This document shows, piece by piece, positions 7,604 through 16,170 of a stretch of DNA of 64,000 nucleotides. A model generated the notes under the pieces. That model did no database searches, was not told where the DNA came from, and was given only the letters and a program-made list of their open reading frames with translations. The stretch covers positions 1,488,001 to 1,552,000 of the forward strand of contig NZ_CP145335.1 of the NCBI RefSeq assembly GCF_049568105.1, read 5' to 3'. Numbering within the stretch: the stretch's first letter is position 1; each line of letters opens with the position of its first letter. This DNA comes from Salinisphaera sp049568105. Its GTDB lineage: Bacteria > Pseudomonadota > Gammaproteobacteria > Nevskiales > Salinisphaeraceae. The position numbers were made by a program, and so were the translations under genes.

Positions 7604-8836
7604 TTATCGCTCGGTGGCCCAGAACATAAGCGCTGCGGCTTCGAGCACGCCGGCAACTGCCATCGTGCCGGGCCAGCCGCCCAGTTCGTAGCTTACCCCG
7701 GCCAGTGCCGAGCCGGCCGCCCCGGCCATGAAGAAACAGCCGATATAGGCGGTCGTGATACGGCTGCGGGCTTCCGGGCGCAGCCCGTAGATCGTGCTCT
7801 GGTTGAGAATCTGGACGCCCTGGACACCGAGATCCATGAAAAACAGGCCCAGCGCGATCGCCAGTATATGGGTACTGAACAGCCCCATGCCGGCGAACGA
7901 CAGGATCGCGGCCAGCATGAAGCCGGCTACCGCCCGCTGGCCGTAGCCCCGGTCGTGCAGACGCCCGGCCGCATTCGCGCCCAGCGCGCCGGCTGCGCCT
8001 AACAGGCTGAACAGACCGATCGTGGTTTCGCTGTAGTGGTAGGGCGCGCTGGCCAGCAGAAACGGCAGTGCGGTCCAGACGATGGTAAAGCCGGCAAAAC
8101 CACAGCCGCCGTAGACGATGCGCCGGCGCAGGGTGGGTTCGTCGCGCAGCAGGGCGCCGACCGAGCGCAGGGTCTGGGGATAGGACAGCCGGGCGGTGGT
8201 GGGGATTTCTTCGGGCAAGGCACGATACAGCACCGCCGCGAGGGCGAGCATGGTCAGGGCGGCAATGCCAAAGACCGCGCGCCAGCCGGCGAGATCGGCC
8301 ACGATGCCGGAAAACGCCCGCGCCAGAAGAATGCCGATCAACAGGCCGCTCATCACCCGGCCAACGACGGCGCCGCGCTGACCGTCTTCGGCCAGATGCG
8401 CGGCCATCGGCACCATGATCTGGGCACAGACCGCGGTCACGCCGATGAAGAAACTGGCGATCACGAAACAGCCGAAACCTGGGCTGAGCATGGCCGCGGC
8501 GAGTGCGGCACTAGTGCCGGCAGCGGTCCAGCTGATCAGGCGGCGACGATTGACCTGGTCGCCGAGCGGCACCAGAAACACCAGCCCGGCGGCATAGCCG
8601 ATCTGGGTCACGGTCACGATCAGCGAGGCGGTGCCGCTGCCGATATCGAAGCTGCGCATCAAAAGATCCAGCAGCGGCTGGGCATAGTAGATATTGGCCA
8701 CTGCCAGCCCACAGGCCACGGCCATCAGGGTGACCAGCGGGGTGCTCGGGGTCAGGGGGGGCTGGGTATCGGTCACAGGCGATAACGGTTGGGTCGGCGC
8801 AGCAATAACGCGCCGAGTTGAAAACGATAGCGGCAT
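7604..8836 (-). CDS. MFS family efflux-type transporter
   Basis: 410-residue inner-membrane protein with about 12 predicted helices in two halves. The opening AVANIYYAQPLLDLL segment and the loop GDQVNRRRLI (position of MFS motif A) are typical of drug/H+-antiporter-like MFS proteins of the sugar/drug efflux type. Substrate is not predictable. The first ~35 residues are a polar, Pro/Thr-rich stretch, so the true start may be a later Met. It lies 74 bases upstream of the MoaD-MoaE gene on the same strand, so the two could be co-transcribed, although no functional link is evident. Confidence 0.85.
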   Translation of the reverse strand: MPLSFSTRRVIAAPTQPLSPVTDTQPPLTPSTPLVTLMAVACGLAVANIYYAQPLLDLLMRSFDIGSGTASLIVTVTQIGYAAGLVFLVPLGDQVNRRRLISWTAAGTSAALAAAMLSPGFGCFVIASFFIGVTAVCAQIMVPMAAHLAEDGQRGAVVGRVMSGLLIGILLARAFSGIVADLAGWRAVFGIAALTMLALAAVLYRALPEEIPTTARLSYPQTLRSVGALLRDEPTLRRRIVYGGCGFAGFTIVWTALPFLLASAPYHYSETTIGLFSLLGAAGALGANAAGRLHDRGYGQRAVAGFMLAAILSFAGMGLFSTHILAIALGLFFMDLGVQGVQILNQSTIYGLRPEARSRITTAYIGCFFMAGAAGSALAGVSYELGGWPGTMAVAGVLEAAALMFWATER

Positions 8837-9040
8837 GCCGCAGCTGGTTCGAACCGGCTGCGGACAAGCTCGGGGTTTGGCCTGGGGCCCTGTTTACGGT
8901 GCGGTATTAAGTCCGCGCTTAGCGCTGTCGTGCGGCAAGACGAGACGCAGCAAACGCCGTATCTTGATTCGGGTCAGGCGGTTGCAGCGCTGGCATGCGA
9001 CCGAACGGCCGTTGGCCCCAAGGGGCGAAAACCGTGCGCG

Positions 9041-9270
9041 GCGTTGCCGCTCCAAATCGCAGCCGACGAGGCACGAGCCGCTATATCGTGGCATGCCCCG
9101 GTCAAAGTGCATAACGCCGCCCGACGCGATTTGGGGCACAACCCTTCGAAACAACGGCTGTTGGGCCGCAATCCAGCATGGCCGCTCACGCACGTCATGC
9201 CACTACGCCGTACTCACGGCGCCTCGGCTTGCTGCCCAACCGCCCGTGGCGCGGACGCGCACGAACCCTC
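9041..9270. repeat. Dispersed intergenic repeat, copy 2
   Basis: Best-preserved match to copy 3 (46958-47198). They share gttgccgctccaaatc-like and cacgagccgc-like blocks, a tgccccg(g/a)tcaa block, cccgacgcgatttg, the identical string cgaaacaacggctgttgg, gtactc, gcgcctcggcttgc and gcgcggac. The copy ends at the rpiA 3' end, just as copy 1 ends at the moaC-moaB 3' end. The rest of the 8837-9278 gap (8837-9040) shows nothing recognisable. Confidence 0.8.
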
Positions 9271-9278
9271 GACCCGCC

Positions 9279-9941
9279 CTAGCGGGTCAGCGTGTTCACG
9301 CCGTTGGCCCCAGCCACCAACAGAACGTCGGCCGGTCGGCGGGCGAACAGGCCGACCGTCACTACTCCGGGAATAGCGTTGAGCCGGTCTTCCATCGCGG
9401 TGGCGTTCGATAGATCGAGGTTGTAGACATCCAGTACCGGGTTGCCGTTGTCGGTCTTGAAGTCCTCGCGCAGCTCGGGGGCGCCGCCGAGCTGCACCAG
9501 TTGACGGGCGATAGCGCTGCGCCCCATCTCGATCACTTCGATCGGCAGTGGGAAATGGCCCAGAATGTCGACTACCTTGGATTCGTCGACCATGCAGACA
9601 AAGCGCCGCGACACGCTGGCGATGACTTTTTCACGGGTCAGCGCGCCACCGCCGCCCTTGATCATTTCCAGGCGTCGATTGACCTCGTCGGCCCCGTCGA
9701 CATAAACGGGCAGGTTGCCGGCGTAGTTGAGTGTTTCGACGTCGAAGCCGGCTTTTTTGAGCCGGGCCGTGGTTGCCTCCGAGCTGGAGACACAGCCGCG
9801 CAACGCCGGCCGGCGCTCGGCTAACACGTCGATGAAGTGATCGACCGTCGAGCCGGTGCCGATACCGATATAGTCGTCTTCGACCACGTATTCGTAAGCG
9901 GCCTCGGCCGCGGCGCGCTTCAGTTCGTCCTGTTTACTCAT
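9279..9941 (-). CDS. rpiA: Ribose-5-phosphate isomerase A
   Basis: Cytoplasmic isomerase interconverting ribose-5-phosphate and ribulose-5-phosphate in the pentose phosphate pathway. At 220 residues it matches E. coli RpiA (219). Diagnostic segments are GIGTGSTVDHFI (phosphate loop, about 27-38), SSSEATTARLKKAG, YVDGADEVNRRLEMIKGGGGALTREK (active-site Asp and Glu) and the late TDNGNPVLDVYN. The stop codon lies in a perfect 7-bp inverted repeat (gacccgc/gcgggtc, 9271-9288) without a T run. It stands alone between the repeat and yggS. Confidence 0.96.
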   Translation of the reverse strand: MSKQDELKRAAAEAAYEYVVEDDYIGIGTGSTVDHFIDVLAERRPALRGCVSSSEATTARLKKAGFDVETLNYAGNLPVYVDGADEVNRRLEMIKGGGGALTREKVIASVSRRFVCMVDESKVVDILGHFPLPIEVIEMGRSAIARQLVQLGGAPELREDFKTDNGNPVLDVYNLDLSNATAMEDRLNAIPGVVTVGLFARRPADVLLVAGANGVNTLTR

Positions 9942-10064
9942 TTTTGATCGCCGGCTTGCGTGGTATCGGGCAGTTTAGCCGCGAAGCGGATTGGCATAAA
10001 TCGTCGAAAGTCGATCTTGCGGCTTGGCCGCTATTGCGGTTCAGCCAAAAATCCGCAATCGATC

Positions 10065-10784
10065 TCAGGAGTCGCGCGGGCCGAAAATGGCAGTGCCGAT
10101 CCGCACATGGGTCGCGCCTTCGGCGATCGCGGCCTCGAGATCGGCGCTCATGCCCATCGATAGCGTATCTAGCGTATGGCCACGGGCATTGATCTCGTCG
10201 CGCAATTCGCGCAGCGCCGCGAACGGCCGGCGCTGGGCGTCGAGATCCTCGGCATAACTCGGCAGTGCCATCAGCCCGCGCAGACGGATGCCGGGCAGCT
10301 CGGTCAAACGGTCGGCCAGTTCGGCGACCTCATTCGGGGCCAAGCCGGATTTGCTGGCTTCGGCATCGATATTGACCTGGATGCACACATTGAGCGGGTC
10401 GGCGCCTTCTGGGCGCTGCTCGGACAGTCGACGCGCAATCTTGAACCGATCCACGGCATGCGCCCAGGCGAAGTGGGCGGCGATATCGCGGGTCTTGTTG
10501 GACTGGATATCGCCCACGAAATGCCAGGCGATGTCGCGCTCGGCCAGGGCTTCGATCTTGGCCAGTGCGTCCTGGAGATAGTTTTCGCCGAAATCGTGCT
10601 GGCCGGCGGCGAGCGCCGCCTCGACCAGAGCCGCCGGTTTGGTCTTGCTGATGGCCACCAGCTGAATAGTGGCCGGGTCGCGATCGTAACGCTGCGCGGC
10701 AGCCTCGATACGGCCCCGGACGTCGGTCAACCGGGCTTCGATATCAATGGGTTCCGAACGGTTGCCCGTCAGCGGATGCGACAT
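10065..10784 (-). CDS. yggS: YggS/PLPBP family pyridoxal-phosphate-binding protein
   Basis: Cytoplasmic PLP homeostasis protein with an alanine-racemase-like barrel and no known catalytic activity. The PLP lysine is in LVAISKTKP (about residue 49). Other family marks are HDFGENYLQDAL, WHFVGDIQSNK, CIQVNIDAEASKSGL and the end segment LSMGMSADLEAAIAEGATHVRIGTAIFG. The 239-residue length is normal. It is divergent from pilT across 99 bases, the same arrangement as in E. coli and Pseudomonas (yggS beside pilT), so the gap probably holds both promoters. Confidence 0.95.
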   Translation of the reverse strand: MSHPLTGNRSEPIDIEARLTDVRGRIEAAAQRYDRDPATIQLVAISKTKPAALVEAALAAGQHDFGENYLQDALAKIEALAERDIAWHFVGDIQSNKTRDIAAHFAWAHAVDRFKIARRLSEQRPEGADPLNVCIQVNIDAEASKSGLAPNEVAELADRLTELPGIRLRGLMALPSYAEDLDAQRRPFAALRELRDEINARGHTLDTLSMGMSADLEAAIAEGATHVRIGTAIFGPRDS

Positions 10785-10883
10785 GCTGGTCTCCAGTACA
10801 ACAGAGCGTGGCCGATACCATTAGGATAACGTGTTCACCGTGCGGGCCGGGTTCGGGCCGGCCTGCACTTCGGGGAGTAGTGC

Positions 10884-11918
10884 ATGGATATCTCGCAGCT
10901 GTTGGCGTTCTCGGTTAAACAGGGCGCCTCCGATCTGCATCTGTCGGCAGGGTTGCCGCCGATGATTCGGGTCGACGGCGATGTGCGGCGAATCAATCTG
11001 CCGGCGATGGCAGACAAAGAAGTCTTCGACCTGATCTACGACATCATGACCGATCGCCAACGGCGCGATTTCGAAGAGCATCTGGAAACAGATTTTTCGT
11101 TCGAGATTCCGGGCCTGGCCCGTTTTCGGGTGAATGCCTTTAACCAGAATCGCGGTGCGGCGGCTGTGTTTCGCAACATCCCTTCCGAGGTGCTGTCGCT
11201 GGAAGACCTGGAGGCGCCGCCGATCTTTCGCGATATCGCGGCGCTGCCGCGCGGGCTGGTGCTGGTTACCGGGCCGACCGGCTCCGGCAAGTCGACCACG
11301 CTGGCGGCGATGATCAATCACAAGAACGAACACGAGCTCGGCCATATCCTGACTGTCGAGGACCCGATCGAGTTCGTGCACAGTTCGCGTAAATGCTTGA
11401 TCAACCAGCGCGAAGTCTCGCGCGATACGTTGTCGTTCAATGCAGCGCTGCGCTCGGCCCTGCGCGAGGACCCGGATACCATCCTGGTCGGTGAGCTGCG
11501 CGATATCGAAACCATTCGCCTGGCCTTGACCGCGGCCGAAACCGGGCATCTGGTGTTTGGCACCCTGCATACCTCGTCGGCGGCCAAGACCATCGACCGC
11601 ATTATCGACGTGTTTCCGGGTGAAGAAAAAAACATGGTCCGTGCGATGCTGTCGGAATCGCTGCGAGCGGTGATTTCGCAGGCGCTGCTCAAAAAGCTGT
11701 CGGGCGGACGGATGGCGGCACACGAAATCATGATGGGTACGCCGGCCATTCGAAATCTAATCCGCGAGGGCAAGATCGCGCAGATGTACTCGGCGATCCA
11801 AACCGGCCAGCAGGCCGGCATGCAGACGCTGGATCAGTGTCTGCAGCGGTTGGTGCAGCGCGGGGTGGTCAGCCGCGACGAGGCGGCTTACAAGGCTGCC
11901 AACAAGGACGCGGTCTAG
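10884..11918 (+). CDS. pilT: Type IV pilus retraction ATPase PilT
   Basis: Hexameric cytoplasmic ATPase that depolymerises pili and drives twitching motility. The 344-residue protein contains ASDLHLSAGLPP at the N-terminus, Walker A GPTGSGKST (about 131-139), Asp box, Walker B DTILVGELRD, His box GHLVFGTLHT and the PilT-specific AIRNLIRE motif (about 288-295) needed for retraction. A gggag ribosome site precedes the ATG. It is first of three tandem paralogues and divergent from yggS. No pilin or assembly gene is in the window. Confidence 0.96.
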   Translation: MDISQLLAFSVKQGASDLHLSAGLPPMIRVDGDVRRINLPAMADKEVFDLIYDIMTDRQRRDFEEHLETDFSFEIPGLARFRVNAFNQNRGAAAVFRNIPSEVLSLEDLEAPPIFRDIAALPRGLVLVTGPTGSGKSTTLAAMINHKNEHELGHILTVEDPIEFVHSSRKCLINQREVSRDTLSFNAALRSALREDPDTILVGELRDIETIRLALTAAETGHLVFGTLHTSSAAKTIDRIIDVFPGEEKNMVRAMLSESLRAVISQALLKKLSGGRMAAHEIMMGTPAIRNLIREGKIAQMYSAIQTGQQAGMQTLDQCLQRLVQRGVVSRDEAAYKAANKDAV

Positions 11919-12028
11919 GGTTGGCTGCTCGAAACTGCGCCGCAGCCGAGCCATTGCGCCGGCTCGCAGCCGGCTGCGTGGATGCTAGACGCCTACCGCG
12001 AATGAATCGGCGCTAAAAGGGGAACGCT

Positions 12029-13222
12029 ATGGATCGCGCCCAGGCCACCAAACTCGTGACCGTCTTGCTCGAACGATTGATCGCCGAAGGCGGCTCGGAT
12101 CTGTTCATTACTGCCGGGTTTGCGCCAGCGATCAAAAAAGACGGCCAGCTCACACCGCTCATGGAACGCCCGCTGACCGACGAGCAGTCGGCGCTGATGG
12201 TGCGCTCGCTCATGAACGATCGCCAGGCCCGGGAGTTCGACGAATTCAAGGAGGCCCAGTTCGCGATTTCGCCGGTGTCGGGACGTTTTCGCGTATCGGC
12301 GTTCATCCAGCAGGGCCGGGTCGGCGCGGTGATCCGGGTGATCAACACCGAGATCCCGGAGTTCGACACCCTGGGGTTGCCGTCGATTCTCAAGGACATC
12401 GTGATGGCCGAGCGCGGGCTGGTAATTTTCGTTGGCGCGACCGGTTCGGGGAAATCTACTTCACTGGCGGCTATGCTCGGCCATCGCAATGCGAACTCGG
12501 CCGGACACATCATCACGATTGAGGATCCGATCGAATTCGTGCATCCGCATCGTCAGTCGATCGTGACTCAGCGCGAAGTCGGAGTAGATACCCAATCCTG
12601 GGACAACGCGCTGAAAAACACGCTGCGCCAGGCGCCGAACGTGATCCTGGTCGGCGAGGTGCGTACTCGCGAAACCATGGAGTACGCGTTGAACTTCGCC
12701 GAAACCGGGCATCTGGTGCTGTGTACGCTGCATGCCAACAACGCCAATCAAGCGCTCGATCGGGTGATCAATTTCTTCGACGAGGGCAAACGCGAACAGG
12801 TGTTGATGGATCTGTCGCTGAATATGCGCGCGATCGTCTCGCAGCGGCTGGTGCGCCGGGTCGGCGGTGGCCGGGCTGCGGCAGTGGAGATCCTGCTGAG
12901 TACGCCGCTGGTTTCGGATCTGATCTTCAAAGGCAAGGTCGCCGAGTTGCGCGATGCCATGACGCGCGGCACCGAGCTGGGTATGCAGACCTTCGATCAG
13001 CATCTGTTCGAACTATTCGAAGCCGGGGTGATCGATTTCAGCGAAGCATTGCGGCATGCCGATTCGCAGAACGAGCTGCGTCTGAACATCAAGCTCAACA
13101 GCAAACGCACCCAGACCGATCTGTCCCGGGACCCGACAGTACGCTCGCTGTCGATGGAACAAGATCAAGACGACGGTGCAGACGATCCGTACTCCAAACA
13201 GGGGCCGCACCGTGGGCGATAA
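12029..13222 (+). CDS. pilU: PilT/PilU-type retraction ATPase (PilU-like)
   Basis: 397-residue paralogue of pilT lying 110 bases downstream. It keeps Walker A GATGSGKST (about 138-146), Asp-box TIEDPIEFVHPH, Walker B NVILVGEVRT and His box GHLVLCTLHANN. It lacks AIRNLIRE, with STPLVSDLIFKGKV in its place as is usual for PilU, which acts as an accessory to PilT. The C-terminal ~40 residues are a charged, Asp/Gln-rich extension, overlapped by the next gene. A strong aaaagggga ribosome site precedes the ATG. Confidence 0.92.
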   Translation: MDRAQATKLVTVLLERLIAEGGSDLFITAGFAPAIKKDGQLTPLMERPLTDEQSALMVRSLMNDRQAREFDEFKEAQFAISPVSGRFRVSAFIQQGRVGAVIRVINTEIPEFDTLGLPSILKDIVMAERGLVIFVGATGSGKSTSLAAMLGHRNANSAGHIITIEDPIEFVHPHRQSIVTQREVGVDTQSWDNALKNTLRQAPNVILVGEVRTRETMEYALNFAETGHLVLCTLHANNANQALDRVINFFDEGKREQVLMDLSLNMRAIVSQRLVRRVGGGRAAAVEILLSTPLVSDLIFKGKVAELRDAMTRGTELGMQTFDQHLFELFEAGVIDFSEALRHADSQNELRLNIKLNSKRTQTDLSRDPTVRSLSMEQDQDDGADDPYSKQGPHRGR

Positions 13223-14294
13223 TCTGCGCATCGAACCGTATTTGCAGCTGGCTATCGACAAGGGCGCATCGGATATTTACTTCACCACCCATGCGCCGGT
13301 CATGCTGCGGGTGAATGGCCTGATCTATCCGATCAAGGCAGCCGAGGGCGCGACGCTCACGCCGTCGGTGATCGAGGCGCTGGCACTGGCGCAAATGAGC
13401 GAGGCCCAGCAGGCCGAGTTCGCGGCCGAGCGCGAACTCGATTTCGCGTTTCGTTTTGGCACGGTCGGCCGGTTTCGCGTCAATGTATTTCGTCAGCGCG
13501 GCTCGGTGGCGATGGTTCTACGTAATATTGGCAAGGTGCCCACGTTTGCGGATTTCGACATGCCGGACGTGCTCAAGCGGCTGGCGATGCAAAAGCGCGG
13601 CTTGGTGCTGGTAGTCGGGGCGACCGGGTCGGGCAAGTCCACGACCCAGGCCGCGATGATCAACCACCGCAATGAAAACGCGGCCGGACATATCCTGACC
13701 ATCGAGGACCCGGTGGAGTTCATGCATCGCCACAAGCGCTCGATCGTCAACCAGCGCGAACTGGGTGCCGACACCCGCAGTTTCGCGCGGGCACTGCGTT
13801 CGGCCATGCGCGAAGCACCGGATATGGTGCAGGTAGGCGAGGTGCGCGATCTGGAAACCGCCGACGCCTGTCTGCAGCTGGCCGGCACCGGGCATCTGAC
13901 CATGGCGACCATGCATGCGGCGAATGCCTATCAGTGTCTGCAGCGGCTGGTGGCGCTATTCCCCGAGTGGCAGCGCGATTCGTTGTATATGGATCTGTCG
14001 CTGAATCTGCGCGCGATTGTCTCGCAGCGCTTGGTTGCTGGCCGCGAGGGAGGCCGGGTCGCAGTTTACGAAGTACTGCTCAACACCGCGTATATTGCCG
14101 ATTTGATTCTCAACGGCCGGATCGACAAGGTCGCCGAAGCGCTGGCCGAAGCCGATCCGGCCAGCGGCGCCGTTACCTTCGACGATTCGCTGCTGCGGTT
14201 GGTCAAGGCGAACCGCATTACCATCGACGAAGCACTGGACCAGGCCGACTCGCGAGACAATCTGCAGAGCCGTCTGGCTTTTGCCCGGCATTGA
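13212..14294 (+). CDS. Third PilT/PilU-family ATPase
   Basis: 360-residue PilU-like ATPase. I set the start at the GTG at 13212 because aggggccgcacc places a ribosome site 7 bases upstream and the resulting N-terminus (GDNLRIEPYLQLAIDKGASDIYFTT) aligns with its paralogues; an ATG at 13176 would give a longer overlap. Walker A is GATGSGKST, Walker B DMVQVGEVRD and His box GHLTMATMHAAN. The AIRNLIRE retraction motif is absent (NTAYIADLILNGRI). It overlaps the pilU end by 11 bases, so it is in the same operon. Its role relative to PilT and PilU is not evident; it may be an additional accessory motor. Confidence 0.88.
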   Translation: MGDNLRIEPYLQLAIDKGASDIYFTTHAPVMLRVNGLIYPIKAAEGATLTPSVIEALALAQMSEAQQAEFAAERELDFAFRFGTVGRFRVNVFRQRGSVAMVLRNIGKVPTFADFDMPDVLKRLAMQKRGLVLVVGATGSGKSTTQAAMINHRNENAAGHILTIEDPVEFMHRHKRSIVNQRELGADTRSFARALRSAMREAPDMVQVGEVRDLETADACLQLAGTGHLTMATMHAANAYQCLQRLVALFPEWQRDSLYMDLSLNLRAIVSQRLVAGREGGRVAVYEVLLNTAYIADLILNGRIDKVAEALAEADPASGAVTFDDSLLRLVKANRITIDEALDQADSRDNLQSRLAFARH

Positions 14295-14312
14295 TTTATA
14301 GGCTGTTACCCC

Positions 14313-14762
14313 ATGAGCGATCATCAACAATCCATGTCCGACAAAACCGTGATCGGTTGGCGTGAATGGGTCAGCTTGCCGGATCTGGGCATCGACGCGA
14401 TCAAGGCCAAGATCGATACCGGGGCCCGAACTTCGGCGCTGCATACGTTCTCGCTGGATACCGGGCACGAGCGCGGCGAACGTATCGCCCGGTTCGGCGT
14501 TCACCCCTATCAGGGCGACACCGATCGCGTGGTTTGGTGTCAGGCGCCCATTGTGGATGAGCGCAATGTGCGCGATTCTGGTGGCCATCGCGAATGGCGT
14601 TATGTAATCGCCACCGACCTGGCCATGGGCGCACGCCGGTGGACAGTCGAGATTACGCTGACAGCCCGCGATACAATGCTATTCCGGATGCTTGTCGGAC
14701 GTACGGCCATGGCGGCCGTGCGGGTCGATCCAACGGCTTCGTTTCTGACCGGTCAGCCCTAG
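14313..14762 (+). CDS. RimK-associated retropepsin-like protease family protein
   Basis: 149-residue member of the family usually annotated as 'ATP-dependent zinc protease' or RimK/LysX-associated protein, with a retropepsin-like fold. The marker is KIDTGARTSALHTFSL (about residues 34-49), where DTGA matches the aspartic-protease active-site turn, plus the late LVGRTAM. In many bacteria these genes neighbour rimK; the Pseudomonas RimB protein of this family regulates or trims RimK-added glutamates. Here it lies 19 bases after the third PilT gene and 116 bases before rimK. A second in-frame ATG at 14334 is possible. Confidence 0.85.
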   Translation: MSDHQQSMSDKTVIGWREWVSLPDLGIDAIKAKIDTGARTSALHTFSLDTGHERGERIARFGVHPYQGDTDRVVWCQAPIVDERNVRDSGGHREWRYVIATDLAMGARRWTVEITLTARDTMLFRMLVGRTAMAAVRVDPTASFLTGQP

Positions 14763-14878
14763 AACCCGGCCCGATCCATGCATATGGTCGGGTGGGTGCG
14801 GACCGAGCAGGGGCACTCGTCATCCGGACACCGGTGCGCGGACGTGCGCACAAGCTTATCGACGCCGAGGGTAGACCC

Positions 14879-15784
14879 ATGCAGATCGCGATCATGTCTC
14901 GCAACAAGAACCTCTATTCCACACGGCGTCTGATCGAGGCAGCTAAAGGGCGAGGGCACGAAGTGATGGTGGTCGATCCACTGCGCTGCTATATGAATAT
15001 CGTGCCGCATGCCCCGGAGATCCACTACAAAGGCAAACGGCTCGAGGGGATCGATGCGGTCATTCCTCGCATTGGTGCTTCGATCACCTTCTATGCGACG
15101 GCGGTGTTGCGTCAGTTCGAGATGATCGGCGTCTATCCGCTCAACGAATCGGTTGCGATCTCGCGCTCGCGCGACAAGCTGCGCTCGATGCAGCTGCTTT
15201 CGCGCAAGGGCATTGGCCTGCCGGTCACCGGTTTTGCTCACTCGCCGGACGATACCGACGATCTGCTCGATCTGGTGGGCGGCAATTCGTACGTCATCAA
15301 GCTGACCGAGGGCACCCAGGGTAAGGGGGTGGTGCTCACCGAAACCCGGGGTGCGGCCGAATCGGTGATCGATGCGTTCCGCGGGCTGGATGCCCACTTC
15401 TTGGTGCAGGAATACGTCAAGGAAGCCAAAGGCGCAGATATTCGCTGTTTCGTTATCGGCGACAAGGTCGTGGCCTCGATGAAGCGCCAGGGTAAGGAAG
15501 GCGATTTTCGTTCCAATCTGCATCGCGGCGGCTCGGCCAGCGTGGTCAAGATTACCCCGGAAGAGCGCTCGACCGCGGTACGCGCTGCCAAGATCATGGG
15601 GCTGAACGTGGCCGGTGTGGATCTGCTGCGCTCGAACCACGGCCCGGTAGTCATGGAAGTCAATTCCTCGCCAGGCCTGGAAGGCATCGAAGGGGCAACC
15701 AACAAGGATATTGCCGGCCAGATTATCGGCTTTATCGAAAGCTACTCGAAGCGTGGCAAGACCCGGACCCGCGGCGTCGGTTGA
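14879..15784 (+). CDS. rimK: RimK, ATP-grasp glutamate ligase
   Basis: Adds glutamates to the C-terminus of ribosomal protein S6 (and can make poly-alpha-glutamate). From the ATG at 14879 the protein is 301 residues, matching E. coli RimK (300); an open frame continues upstream but is not conserved. Seen are the N-terminal pre-ATP-grasp domain (MQIAIMSRNKNLYSTRRL), VIPRIGASITFYATAVLRQF, the ATP-binding KLTEGTQGKGVVL (about 141-153), FVIGDKVVASMKRQ, GDFRSNLHRGG and the metal-binding EVNSSPGLEGIE. Neighbours are the retropepsin-like partner upstream and an aspartoacylase-family gene downstream, a recurring trio. Confidence 0.95.
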   Translation: MQIAIMSRNKNLYSTRRLIEAAKGRGHEVMVVDPLRCYMNIVPHAPEIHYKGKRLEGIDAVIPRIGASITFYATAVLRQFEMIGVYPLNESVAISRSRDKLRSMQLLSRKGIGLPVTGFAHSPDDTDDLLDLVGGNSYVIKLTEGTQGKGVVLTETRGAAESVIDAFRGLDAHFLVQEYVKEAKGADIRCFVIGDKVVASMKRQGKEGDFRSNLHRGGSASVVKITPEERSTAVRAAKIMGLNVAGVDLLRSNHGPVVMEVNSSPGLEGIEGATNKDIAGQIIGFIESYSKRGKTRTRGVG

Positions 15785-16170
15785 TCGAACCGGCCGAACG
15801 TCGCCCGATGCTGAGTTCGTTGGCCGCCTGTCGCGGCAATGCCCTGCGGTGGAAGACATCGCGGACCCGCCCCGGCTGTCTCGCATGGCCTAAAGCCACG
15901 GTCGGCCTGGGGCGCTCTGCCGTAGGGGCGGCCTGATCGCGCGACCGTCGGTGCCGGGCACGGGCGTGCGTCCTACCGACCGATACGCCAGCGATCGATG
16001 GCCGTTGGGTTTACTACCGGGCTGCGATGGCGGGCAGGAAGGCCGAAGACCGAGTGTCAGGCCTGGCTAAGGGCAGGGTCGGTATTCGGGGCGGACATCG
16101 GGCGCCCTGCAAGAGCATTGAACACACCGACGGCCCACGTCGGGACGAAACGAATACTGAGCCGTCTTTC
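15785..16170 (+). other. Gap between rimK and the aspartoacylase-family gene
   Basis: 386 bases. The frame of the downstream gene stays open from 16027, so part of this could be a longer N-terminus, but it shows no conserved sequence. No terminator or promoter is clear. Confidence 0.4.

Noticed and set aside
9271..9288. Perfect inverted repeat gacccgc/gcgggtc at the rpiA stop as a terminator
   Set aside because: There is no T run on the minus strand and the stem includes the stop codon, so a classical terminator is unlikely.
13176..13222. Longer N-terminus for the third PilT-family protein (ATG at 13176)
   Set aside because: The extra 12 residues have no match in the paralogues, and the ribosome site lies just before the GTG at 13212.
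14759..15886. 375-codon open frame opposite rimK
   Set aside because: RimK is complete and correctly sized on the plus strand. The antisense product is low-complexity in His/Arg/Asp and matches no family I recognise.
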